Assembly: GCA_009930125.1 (NCBI GenBank)
Contig: RZYZ01000012.1
Coordinates: forward strand, 1-20,440
Origin: Clostridia bacterium
Lineage (GTDB): Bacteria > Bacillota > Clostridia > Clostridiales > Clostridiaceae
DNA length: 20,440 nucleotides
Reading direction: 5' to 3'
The notes beneath the pieces were generated by a model, which made no database searches, was not told where the DNA came from, and saw only the letters and a program-made list of their open reading frames with translations. Positions 1-5,725 of this stretch are shown piece by piece (the stretch's first letter is position 1; each line of letters starts with the position of its first letter). Position numbers and translations under genes: made by a program.

Positions 1-828
1 AAGATCCGAGATATCCTCAAAGGACTCCTCGATGTTTGCATGGTCAATGCCCAGCTCTCTCATGCCCGGTGTATCAATGACAGCACCGCCTTCTGGCAGA
101 AGAAAGAGTTCCCTTGACGTTGTGGTATGTCTTCCTTTGTCATCATTTCTAAGCCCCTGGGTCTCCATGGCCTCTTCTCCGAGCAGTCTGTTGATGAGGG
201 TGGATTTTCCCACACCTGACGAGCCGATGAAAGCCACGGTCTTTCCGGCAGAAAGATAGGGTCTTAAGATCTCATGACCGTTTTCCACATAAGCGGAGGT
301 CACCAGCACATCATATCCCAGTACGGTTTTTTCCACTTCCCTCTTCTTTTCTTCCAGATTCCCAGAGAGATCTGATTTCGTCAGGACAATGACCGGCACT
401 GCGCCGCTGTCCAGGGCCACCGCAAAATATCTTTCCAGTCTTCTCAGGTTATAGTCATTATTCAATGCCATGCAGAGAAATACCGTGTCGATGTTCGCAC
501 CTACCGCCTGGGGCTTCTGCGTCTTCCCAGCAGACTTTCTGACGAAGAGGCTCCTTCGATGCAGAATCGCATGGATGATGCCATTGCCCTTCTCGTCACT
601 TTCCCTGTCCACCATGACATAGTCCCCCACCACAGGAAATTCCAGGACCGATGATGCCTGATGGCGCATCTTTCCCGAAACCTCCGCATAGAGTTCTCCT
701 TCTGTCAGTGCAACCCGGTAGAGATCTTTGGACTGTGAGATGACTCTTCCAAGGTATAGGCCCTCATGAAGCGTCGCTTCCATAAGAATCCTTTCCGTAA
801 ATCCTAAATTTTCCATTCTTGTGTTCAA
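1..828 (-). CDS. rsgA: Ribosome small-subunit-dependent GTPase RsgA (partial, C-terminus off the left edge)
   Basis: Circularly permuted GTPase that assists late 30S subunit maturation in the cytoplasm. Translation of the minus strand gives an N-terminal segment with NLGF, then an OB-fold region (GRVISQSKDLYRV, EVSGKMRHQA, PVVGDYVMVD), then the permuted G-domain motifs: TKSD (G4), GSSGVGKSTLIN (P-loop, G1), and DTPG (G3). The G4-G1-G3 order is diagnostic of RsgA/YjeQ. The reading frame stays open to base 1, so the zinc-finger C-terminus is missing. A TTG at 828 is preferred as start because GGAGG at 841-837 lies 8 nt upstream. An in-frame ATG at 843 has no Shine-Dalgarno and overlaps that GGAGG, and ATG 816 is about 20 nt away from it. 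Upstream lie a short leader ORF and competing hairpins that involve this GGAGG. Identity is firm; start codon is moderately sure. Confidence 0.93.
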   Translation of the reverse strand, partial: MNTRMENLGFTERILMEATLHEGLYLGRVISQSKDLYRVALTEGELYAEVSGKMRHQASSVLEFPVVGDYVMVDRESDEKGNGIIHAILHRRSLFVRKSAGKTQKPQAVGANIDTVFLCMALNNDYNLRRLERYFAVALDSGAVPVIVLTKSDLSGNLEEKKREVEKTVLGYDVLVTSAYVENGHEILRPYLSAGKTVAFIGSSGVGKSTLINRLLGEEAMETQGLRNDDKGRHTTTSRELFLLPEGGAVIDTPGMRELGIDHANIEESFEDISDL

Positions 829-836
829 TACTTTTT

Positions 837-883
837 CCTCCATGTGTTTACTTGGAGGCTGCTTTTTAATAGGCAGATCCTCC
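837..883 (-). promoter_or_regulatory. Putative translational attenuator of rsgA (competing hairpins)
   Basis: Three segments can pair in two exclusive ways. Segment 1 (GGAGG 883-879 plus CTGC 876-873, inside the leader ORF) pairs with segment 2 (GCAG 862-859 plus CCTCC 858-854): 9 bp with a 2-nt bulge and a 10-nt loop containing the leader stop codon. Segment 2 (CCTCCA 858-853) can instead pair with segment 3 (TGGAGG 842-837), 6 bp with a 10-nt loop; segment 3 is the rsgA Shine-Dalgarno. No T-run follows, so this is not a transcription terminator. The pairing is read directly; the regulatory role is inferred. Confidence 0.5.
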
Positions 884-922
884 CGCTGGCTTACCTTTTC
901 CTGCTGCAATATCCTTTTTCAT
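866..922 (-). CDS. 18-residue leader peptide upstream of rsgA
   Basis: A short ORF, ATG 922 to TAA 866, encoding MKKDIAAGKGKPAGGSAY. It has an excellent ribosome binding site (AAAGGAG at 938-932, 9 nt before ATG), better placed than that of rsgA itself, and ends 37 nt before the rsgA TTG. It is out of frame with rsgA. The peptide is rich in Gly, Ala and Lys and has no membrane segment. The last codons contain the GGAGG segment that pairs with the anti-Shine-Dalgarno strand upstream of rsgA, which suggests that the act of translating it, rather than the peptide itself, may control rsgA. I do not recognise the peptide from any family. Confidence reflects the good translation signals against the very short length. 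Confidence 0.5.
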   Translation of the reverse strand: MKKDIAAGKGKPAGGSAY

Positions 923-981
923 AAAGTACCACTCCTTTGCCTATTATTTGGATCACTTCTATTTTTCGATCCACTCAAATC

Positions 982-1010
982 ATAATACATTTTCAGTTCT
1001 CTGCATAGAA
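982..1010 (-). promoter_or_regulatory. Weak candidate promoter for leader ORF-rsgA
   Basis: On the minus strand TTCTAT (1010-1005) and TATTAT (987-982) are 17 bp apart. The -35 is poor. A short inverted repeat (TGGATC / GATCCA, roughly 970-947) lies downstream in the presumed untranslated leader. Apart from this and the zinc-ribbon promoter at 1137, I see nothing in the 923-1255 gap. Confidence 0.3.
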
Positions 1011-1136
1011 AATTTATGAAATATCATCCTACTTCGTAAATAAACATGACTTTATCAATTGAAATGGCATCATTTGTCCCTTTTAAAAGCCATAGTTGCA
1101 TATCTCTTCATCCTTATATCTATTTCCGAATCAATC

Positions 1137-1145
1137 TGTTATACT
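1137..1145 (+). promoter_or_regulatory. Extended -10 promoter of first zinc-ribbon gene
   Basis: TGTTATACT fits the TGnTATAAT extended -10 pattern. No convincing -35 is present at 17 bp. The same nine bases stand at the matching place before the second copy (1493-1501). Confidence 0.6.
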
Positions 1146-1149
1146 GAAC

Positions 1150-1255
1150 TAGTCCTAACAAAGGGACATAAATAACAGTACTAAACGAGAAGATTTACTT
1201 TCACCTTAGGGGGCAGGAAATTTCAAGGATAGCTGTTCTAAGGAGGAAAAAATCA
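1150..1255 (+). promoter_or_regulatory. Structured 5' leader sequestering the Shine-Dalgarno, copy 1
   Basis: About 105 nt between the presumed transcript start and ATG 1256. The 5' end can form a small hairpin (GTCC ... GGAC). CCTTAG at 1204-1209 is the exact complement of CTAAGG at 1238-1243, which is the upstream half of the Shine-Dalgarno CTAAGGAGG; an inner CAG/CTG pairing lies within the loop. The same elements recur in copy 2 with diverged loop sequence. A temperature- or factor-responsive translational switch is possible (inference). Confidence 0.5.
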
Positions 1256-1414
1256 ATGGAAGACAAGAAGATCATTTGCAGAGACTGCAACAACGAATTC
1301 ATATTCACAGTAGGTGAGCAGGAATTCTACAAGGAAAAGGGATTCGAAAACGAACCAGTAAGATGTCCTGATTGCAGAAGAGCAAGAAAGAACGAAAAGT
1401 TCAACAGAAGATAA
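1256..1414 (+). CDS. Small zinc-ribbon protein, copy 1 (52 aa)
   Basis: A 52-residue soluble protein beginning MEDKKIICRDC. Two CxxC knuckles, Cys8-x2-Cys11 and Cys37-x2-Cys40, form a four-cysteine zinc ribbon; the middle carries the conserved FTVGEQEFYKEKGF stretch and the C-terminus is basic (RRARKNEKFNRR). This matches the small 'probable zinc-ribbon' family common in Clostridia, whose function is not established; the basic tail would suit RNA or ribosome contact, but that is inference. It has a strong site AAGGAGG 7 nt before ATG. The gene is a single transcription unit with its own extended -10 promoter and terminator, and is followed by a close paralogue about 355 bp downstream. A four-Cys ribbon this small has no room for another domain. 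Confidence 0.85.
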   Translation: MEDKKIICRDCNNEFIFTVGEQEFYKEKGFENEPVRCPDCRRARKNEKFNRR

Positions 1415-1425
1415 TCTGGTAAATC

Positions 1426-1456
1426 AGCAGTTGCTTAGGCAGCTGCTTTTTATTTT
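1426..1456 (+). terminator. Rho-independent terminator of zinc-ribbon copy 1
   Basis: AGCAGTTGC (1426-1434), loop TTAG, GCAGCTGCT (1439-1447): a 9-bp stem with one G-U pair, followed by TTTTTATTTT. Near-identical to the terminator of copy 2. Confidence 0.85.
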
Positions 1457-1472
1457 CTCGAGGGAATCGCAT

Positions 1473-1501
1473 TTGCGTTATCTTTGAGAGTATGTTATAC
1501 T
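1473..1501 (+). promoter_or_regulatory. Promoter of second zinc-ribbon gene
   Basis: TTGCGT (1473-1478), 17-bp spacer, TATACT (1496-1501), with TG at 1493-1494 giving an extended -10. It lies about 17 nt past the T-run of the preceding terminator, so copy 2 is transcribed independently. Confidence 0.6.
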
Positions 1502-1504
1502 GAC

Positions 1505-1612
1505 ATAGTCCGGTAAACGGAACAAAAAAATTATACAGCACATTACAAAGATTTCAATTTCGCCTTAGCGTCAGAGAATTATGTATGTCTGTTTCTAAGG
1601 AGGAAAAAATCA
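1505..1612 (+). promoter_or_regulatory. Structured 5' leader sequestering the Shine-Dalgarno, copy 2
   Basis: Same architecture as copy 1. The 5' hairpin is TCCG-GTAAA-CGGA here instead of GTCC...GGAC. CCTTAG at 1563-1568 pairs with CTAAGG at 1595-1600 (part of CTAAGGAGG), with an inner CAGA/TCTG helix. Intervening sequence differs from copy 1 while the pairing strands are kept, which is the pattern expected of a conserved RNA structure. Confidence 0.5.
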
Positions 1613-1768
1613 ATGGAAGACAAGAAGATCACATGCAGAGACTGCAACAACGAATTCGTATTCACAGTAGGTGAGCAGGAATTCTACAAGGAAAAGGGAT
1701 TCGAAAACGATCCTGTTAGATGCCCAGATTGCAGAAGAGCAAGAAAAGCAGAAAGATTTAACAGATAA
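1613..1768 (+). CDS. Small zinc-ribbon protein, copy 2 (51 aa)
   Basis: Paralogue of the 52-aa protein encoded just upstream, with about seven substitutions (for example Thr7, Val16, Asp33) and one residue less at the C-terminus. The four zinc ligands Cys8, Cys11, Cys37 and Cys40 and the central FTVGEQEFYKEKGF block are unchanged. DNA identity is very high in the first two thirds of the gene and lower near the end, and synonymous changes (GAT CCT GTT against GAA CCA GTA) show the copies have been under selection since duplicating. It has the same AAGGAGG site and spacing as copy 1. Function unknown; see copy 1. Confidence 0.85.
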   Translation: MEDKKITCRDCNNEFVFTVGEQEFYKEKGFENDPVRCPDCRRARKAERFNR

Positions 1769-1780
1769 TCTTAAAAGACA

Positions 1781-1811
1781 AAGCAGTTGCGCAAGCAGCT
1801 GCTTTATTTTT
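1781..1811 (+). terminator. Rho-independent terminator of zinc-ribbon copy 2
   Basis: AAGCAGTTGC (1781-1790), GCAA tetraloop, GCAGCTGCTT (1795-1804), then TTATTTTTAT. Read on the minus strand the same stem is followed by TGTCTTTT, so it may also serve leftward transcripts from lepB. Confidence 0.85.
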
Positions 1812-1823
1812 ATGTGCTGAAGC

Positions 1824-1863
1824 ACAAGAAGGCAGTTTCCTATATTGGAAGCTGCCTTCTTGT
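1824..1863. terminator. Long hairpin between convergent units
   Basis: ACAAGAAGGCAGTTTCC (1824-1840), loop TATATT, and GGAAGCTGCCTTCTTGT (1847-1863) form a 17-bp stem with one G-U pair. The following TATT (+) and GCTTCAG (-) are not good T-runs. It lies between zinc-ribbon copy 2 and the end of lepB and is probably a bidirectional terminator or mRNA 3' stabiliser. Confidence 0.55.
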
Positions 1864-1942
1864 TATTCCGGAACGCCCTATTTCTGCTGGATCATATCCG
1901 TAAGATCTGAAATACACTCAGATGCTGATAAGGATCACGCAC

Positions 1943-2509
1943 TCATAGATCACTGTCGATTCTATCAAGAGGAAGTACTCTCAGCAGGACCTTCCCTTCA
2001 ATCTTATCTATGGAGATGCTCCCGAAACTTCTGCTGTCATTGCTTTTTCCGGGAAGTCTGTTGTCTCCCATGACAAAGATCTCATTTTCTGAAACGACAT
2101 AATCGTTCCCGAAAAACAGAGTTTCCGTAAATGCATTCTGATCAATATATGGTTCTTCTATGATTTCATTATTTACATGGACCTTACCATCTGAGATGGT
2201 AATCCGATCTCCTGGGAGACCTATGACTCTTTTGATGAAATACTTCTCCTCATATTCAAGCGGAGACTCAAACACAATGATATCCCCTCTTCTGTACTCT
2301 TCAGTTTTCAGCAGCGTTTCATATTTCTTCACAATCAGACGATCATTTTCCTTAAGCGTCGGATACATGGAGCTCCCTTTCACCACTGCAGTGCTGAAAA
2401 GAAATGTTGTGACAAACAGAGCTGTCAAAAGAGCAATGATCAATGATTTCATCCACTCTATGATGATACTGCTGAATTTCACATCGGTTTTTTCTGATTC
2501 AGTGTTCAT
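1943..2509 (-). CDS. lepB: Type I signal peptidase (LepB/SipS family)
   Basis: Membrane-bound serine protease that removes signal peptides from exported proteins outside the cytoplasmic membrane. At 188 aa with a single N-terminal membrane segment (about residues 20-42) it has the size of Gram-positive SipS-type enzymes. Motifs: SMYPT with nucleophile Ser47; RRGDIIVF; YFIKRVIGLPGD with general base Lys93; MGDNR and NDSRSFG near the C-terminus. The start is supported by GGGGGAA shortly before ATG 2509. It is read away from the DUF1801 gene upstream on the same strand (195-nt gap with a possible promoter), so it is probably its own unit and ends at the 1824-1863 hairpin. Complete, with no missing key residue. 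Confidence 0.95.
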   Translation of the reverse strand: MNTESEKTDVKFSSIIIEWMKSLIIALLTALFVTTFLFSTAVVKGSSMYPTLKENDRLIVKKYETLLKTEEYRRGDIIVFESPLEYEEKYFIKRVIGLPGDRITISDGKVHVNNEIIEEPYIDQNAFTETLFFGNDYVVSENEIFVMGDNRLPGKSNDSRSFGSISIDKIEGKVLLRVLPLDRIDSDL

Positions 2510-2584
2510 TAATATTCCCCCAGTTCCTTATCATTCAATGATTTTAGAAATACCCCATGATTATTTTGACCATCGTATAGTATT

Positions 2585-2590
2585 ATTATA
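2585..2590 (-). promoter_or_regulatory. Candidate -10 element for lepB
   Basis: TATAAT on the minus strand about 75 nt before the lepB ATG, directly preceded by TG. No clear -35. Confidence 0.4.
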
Positions 2591-2704
2591 CAGACTTTTC
2601 AGTTCATATCTATTAGAACTTCCTACTATTCAGATTTGCTCATGAAATCAAACGGACACAAAATTCTTGAACTGAATTCTGTCCCATTATAATCCTAATC
2701 GATC

Positions 2705-3046
2705 TCATTTCTTCTGATTGGCTACCCGGTAAGTCACGATTTCTCTGATAAGTTCCTCCGGAAGCGGTTTGTTCAGCGGAAACTGAATGGTTCCTTTGGA
2801 CGTCTTGTACTCCGTGAGTTTTTCTCTGAATGCTAAGACTCCTTCCGGCTCAGGATAAAACCCGATATGTTTCCTGAATCCGGCAAAATGGACCAGCCAC
2901 TTCCCATGAAGATCATAGGTGGGGATACCCATGCAGATTCGCTCACTGGCTTCCGGTGCCAGCTCTCTGATGATTTCTCTCATTTTAGCCAGCCTCTGCC
3001 GAACTTCTTCCGGAAAGTTCTCGATATACTTTTCCACTTCATCCAT
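2705..3046 (-). CDS. DUF1801 / YdhG-like protein (possible frataxin-like iron chaperone)
   Basis: A 113-aa soluble protein of the DUF1801 (YdhG/Fra-like) family. Family features visible in order: N-terminal helices (VEKYIENFPEEVRQRL), MGIPTYDLHGKWLVHFAGF, HIGFYP, and YKTSKGTIQFPLNKPLP, followed by a C-terminal helix and basic tail. In Bacillus subtilis a member (Fra/YdhG) has been described as a frataxin-like iron donor for Fe-S and haem assembly; other members are uncharacterised, so iron delivery is only a possibility here. GGAG about 10 nt upstream supports ATG 3046. No partner gene for Fe-S or haem assembly is adjacent. A small imperfect inverted repeat (GGACA...TGTCC) lies downstream at about 2652-2685, without a T-run. 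Confidence 0.85.
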   Translation of the reverse strand: MDEVEKYIENFPEEVRQRLAKMREIIRELAPEASERICMGIPTYDLHGKWLVHFAGFRKHIGFYPEPEGVLAFREKLTEYKTSKGTIQFPLNKPLPEELIREIVTYRVANQKK

Positions 3047-3195
3047 ACATATTACACTCCTTCTCTTGTCTTCCTGATTTCACGCGCAGATTTACTTACA
3101 GTCAGCTTAGGCACTTTCAGCAATCACGAAATGCTGCCTCCATCAGCCTGTGATATAGCAAAACGTGTTAATACATCAGCCTCAACTGATAATCA

Positions 3196-3204
3196 TGATA
3201 TAAT
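3196..3204 (+). promoter_or_regulatory. Extended -10 promoter for msrAB
   Basis: TGATATAAT, a perfect TGnTATAAT, about 150 nt before the msrAB start. No clear -35. The rest of the 3047-3352 gap shows no riboswitch signature (no SAM-box-like core) and no terminator. Confidence 0.55.
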
Positions 3205-3352
3205 ACCCTTAATAATATGTCTCCAAGTCCACATTCCATAAGTATCATGGATATCGAATCCGGTTTTCATCATTTTAGCAGTTGCACAGAGAATTTACCA
3301 GCATCAGCATACATGAAGAACGATTCCTTAGCCATGATGAAAGAGGTGCATG

Positions 3353-4453
3353 ATGAAAACCACATATATCGTACTAACACTGCTTTTATTAGGAGCAGTG
3401 CTGCTCCTGACCACTCTGAATATCAGAAATACTCCTTCTTCTGCGCCTGCTGCCCTCAGCACCACCCTTACGAAAGACTATAACGAAGAGGATGTGGAGA
3501 CCATCTATCTGGCAGGTGGGTGCTTCTGGGGCATAGAAGAATATTTCCAGAGAATCGACGGGGTCGTGGATGCAGTTTCGGGTTATGCCAACGGGCAAAC
3601 GGAAAACCCCACCTATGAAGACGTCATCAGTAAAGACACCGGATTCGCTGAAACCGTAGAGGTGAAATATGATCCGAGTAAAATAGACCTGACGGATCTT
3701 CTGCTCTACTACCTCAAAGTCGTAGACCCGATTTCCGTAGACAGACAGGGTAACGACGTAGGCAATCAGTATCGCAGCGGCATCTACTATGTGGAAGAAA
3801 ACCAGATTGAAGTCATCGAAAAAGTACTGGCCCTGGAACAGAAGAAATACGATGAAGAATTCGCTATAGAAGTCACATCCATGAAAAACTTCTATGTAGC
3901 TGAAGACTATCATCAGGATTATCTGCAGAAGAACGTCAACGGTTACTGCCACATCGATCTCTACGAAGCGGAAACAGGCGTGGAAAGAGATCCATCCCTG
4001 GGTGAAAGAACGCCTTACGTCAAGCCTTCTGATGAAGAACTTAGAAGAACACTAAGCCCGGAAGAATATGATGTAACCCAGAATGGTGCCACGGAAAGCC
4101 CCTTCAGTCATGCATATGACGCTCTGGACGAAAAGGGCATCTACGTGGACATCGTGACAGGAGAACCCCTTTTCTCCTCCGACGACAAATACGATGCCGG
4201 ATGCGGCTGGCCAAGTTTCACGAGACCCATCGACCTGGAAAGCATCGTCGAGTCCGAAGATCATTCCTTCGGGATGGAAAGAATCGAAGTGAGAAGCAGC
4301 AGTGGAGATACCCACCTGGGCCATCTATTTGATGATGGTCCTAAAGAAGAGGGCGGCATGAGATACTGCATCAACGGAAGCGCGCTGCGGTTTGTGCCCT
4401 TTGAAGAGATGGAGAAAGAAGGCTATGGATTCCTCAAAGGCATCTTCAGATAA
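3353..4453 (+). CDS. msrAB: Membrane-anchored peptide methionine sulfoxide reductase MsrA-MsrB fusion
   Basis: Bifunctional repair enzyme reducing both the S and R epimers of methionine sulfoxide in proteins. From ATG 3353 it is 366 aa: an N-terminal hydrophobic segment (about residues 5-22) without lipobox, giving a signal anchor; MsrA domain about 48-205 with GGCFWG (catalytic Cys57) and GYCHIDL (Cys199, likely resolving); MsrB domain about 224-362 with GCGWPSF (Cys284), GDTHLGHLF and RYCINGSALRF (catalytic Cys339). The MsrB part lacks the CxxC zinc pairs of the zinc-type enzymes. Two adjacent ATGs exist at 3350 and 3353; the AGAGG at 3342-3346 is better spaced (6 nt) for 3353. The anchor places catalysis outside the membrane, so it probably repairs surface proteins; an electron donor is not encoded nearby. 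Single-gene unit. Confidence 0.95.
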   Translation: MKTTYIVLTLLLLGAVLLLTTLNIRNTPSSAPAALSTTLTKDYNEEDVETIYLAGGCFWGIEEYFQRIDGVVDAVSGYANGQTENPTYEDVISKDTGFAETVEVKYDPSKIDLTDLLLYYLKVVDPISVDRQGNDVGNQYRSGIYYVEENQIEVIEKVLALEQKKYDEEFAIEVTSMKNFYVAEDYHQDYLQKNVNGYCHIDLYEAETGVERDPSLGERTPYVKPSDEELRRTLSPEEYDVTQNGATESPFSHAYDALDEKGIYVDIVTGEPLFSSDDKYDAGCGWPSFTRPIDLESIVESEDHSFGMERIEVRSSSGDTHLGHLFDDGPKEEGGMRYCINGSALRFVPFEEMEKEGYGFLKGIFR

Positions 4454-4501
4454 TGAATTTTCAAAGGTAAAGCCTGCTCCACACAGAAAAAACTGAATTT
4501 C

Positions 4502-4540
4502 AAAGGCCGATGAAGCGCATTCATCGGCCTTTTCTCTTTC
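4502..4540. terminator. Terminator between msrAB and the EamA transporter
   Basis: AAAGGCCGATGAA (4502-4514), loop GCGCA, TTCATCGGCCTTT (4520-4532): 13-bp perfect stem followed by TCTCTTTC on the plus strand. The genes converge here, so it may also act leftward, where only TTT follows. Confidence 0.88.
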
Positions 4541-4553
4541 AGGGTCTTATGGT

Positions 4554-5465
4554 CTACAGATTGATCAGCACAAGGGCTATGACGGTCAGGAGAATCGCCA
4601 CCTGGTTTTTTCTGGCCACTTTCTCACGAAACAGCAGAAACCCGCCGATGTTGATCAGCACAATGCTCCCCGCACTGTAGACAGGAAATGCCACAGAGGT
4701 GTTTATTGTATCCAGGGAGAGAATGAGGAAATAGGAGGAAAACAGATTCGGAATCCCCACGGCAACGCCCGTTAAAAGATCCTTCCTCGTGACTTTTCTT
4801 TTTTCTCTCAGCGTATAATAGGCACTGATGGAAAAGGCCACAAAAAACACCGCAAAAAGAAATATGTCCTTATATTCATTCAGTCCATACTTCTGGTAGA
4901 TCTTCGTTGAAAATTCCGCCAGCCCGCCGAAAACAAAGAGCAGCATGATGATCGGTTTGAAATCCAGTTTCTCCAGGGATTTCGGAGAGAGATTCACAAT
5001 AAGGATGGACACCAGGGACAATGCGATGCCCACCACCTGGATGGCCGTGGGAAATTCTTTCCAGACAAGGACAGAAAACAGCATGGGAATCAGAATTCCC
5101 AGCTTTGCAATGGTTCCCGATATGCCCACGCCATATTCCTTCACGCTTTTCTGATAATAGATGAAGGACAGGAAAAAGAACGCGCCTGCCACCGATCCGA
5201 TGATCAGTCCCCAGAGCATACTGCCATAGGGCCTCAGGAGCGCCTGGTTTCCTGAGAAGACCAGACTGAAATCCTCCAGGAAGGGGATTTCCTTCTCTAC
5301 ACCTGTCAGTAAGCCTCTCAGAAAAATCATGAAAAGACTCACCATGAATGCGGTGAAGTAATTGGTGGTGGTGATTGCATATCTGTTGGTATTGCTGCTT
5401 TCCGAATACTTGAAAATCAGCGCGATGGATGCGCTGCAGATGATTGCCAAAGCTAAATAAATCAT
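4554..5465 (-). CDS. EamA/DMT-superfamily membrane transporter
   Basis: A 303-aa integral membrane protein of the drug/metabolite transporter type: about ten hydrophobic helices arranged as two EamA-like halves, the first covering roughly residues 1-155 with the typical helix end GILIPMLFSVLVWKE, the second roughly 170-303 with SVAFPVYSAGSIVLINIGGF and a LLFREK loop before the last helix. Members export or import small metabolites; the substrate cannot be read from sequence. GGAGGAAAC directly precedes ATG 5465. Monocistronic, convergent with msrAB and separated from the next gene by a 250-bp divergent region. Confidence 0.85.
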   Translation of the reverse strand: MIYLALAIICSASIALIFKYSESSNTNRYAITTTNYFTAFMVSLFMIFLRGLLTGVEKEIPFLEDFSLVFSGNQALLRPYGSMLWGLIIGSVAGAFFFLSFIYYQKSVKEYGVGISGTIAKLGILIPMLFSVLVWKEFPTAIQVVGIALSLVSILIVNLSPKSLEKLDFKPIIMLLFVFGGLAEFSTKIYQKYGLNEYKDIFLFAVFFVAFSISAYYTLREKRKVTRKDLLTGVAVGIPNLFSSYFLILSLDTINTSVAFPVYSAGSIVLINIGGFLLFREKVARKNQVAILLTVIALVLINL

Positions 5466-5681
5466 GTTTCCTCCAGAGTGACCTTCTATTTTGATCCATG
5501 AACTGATTATACCATTTTCTCATGTCTAGTCTTCTTCTTCCGGGCGGATATTATGCACTAAATTCTTCATTGTCAAGCAGGCTGCCTCTCTCTTCAGTAT
5601 AGCCGCGCTCCATTCCTTTCTATCTTATAGTCTGATGACCCACCGCTTCCGATGAAAGCCATAGGTTCCATAAGAAACTAA

Positions 5682-5690
5682 TGTTATACT
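5682..5690 (+). promoter_or_regulatory. Extended -10 promoter of the 263-aa membrane protein
   Basis: TGTTATACT, identical to the two zinc-ribbon promoters, 36 nt before ATG 5726. No convincing -35. I see no other element in the 5466-5716 gap. Confidence 0.5.
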
Positions 5691-5725
5691 TATAGTTAAT
5701 ATGATGCAAGTCAGGAGTGAAATGG

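Larger units (their letters stand above)
1137..1811 (+). repeat. Tandem duplication of a whole transcription unit
   Basis: Positions 1137-1456 and 1493-1811 each contain extended -10 promoter, ~105-nt leader with SD-pairing helix, zinc-ribbon gene and GCAG/CTGC terminator in the same order, offset by about 356 bp. Coding and SD regions are near-identical, leader loops have diverged. Confidence 0.8.

Noticed and set aside
501..689. A 62-codon minus-strand open frame inside rsgA.
   Set aside because: Shadow frame; the true rsgA frame is open across it and contains the GTPase motifs.
837..883. Transcription terminator between the leader ORF and rsgA.
   Set aside because: The 9-bp stem is followed by AAGTAAACAC rather than a T-run.
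1610..1825. A 71-codon minus-strand open frame opposite zinc-ribbon copy 2 and its terminator.
   Set aside because: It runs through a terminator hairpin and is the mirror of a well supported gene; a similar shadow is not intact opposite copy 1.
2160..2645. A 161-codon plus-strand open frame across lepB and its promoter region.
   Set aside because: Antisense to signal peptidase motifs, no ribosome binding site and no family features.
3205..3352. Possible methionine-related (SAM-type) riboswitch in the long msrAB leader.
   Set aside because: No conserved core or terminator could be found; only an extended -10 promoter is supported.
4876..5523. A 215-codon minus-strand open frame overlapping the EamA gene in another frame.
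   Set aside because: Translation is His/Arg-rich and non-hydrophobic, typical of an out-of-frame shadow; the EamA frame has the proper start and membrane segments.
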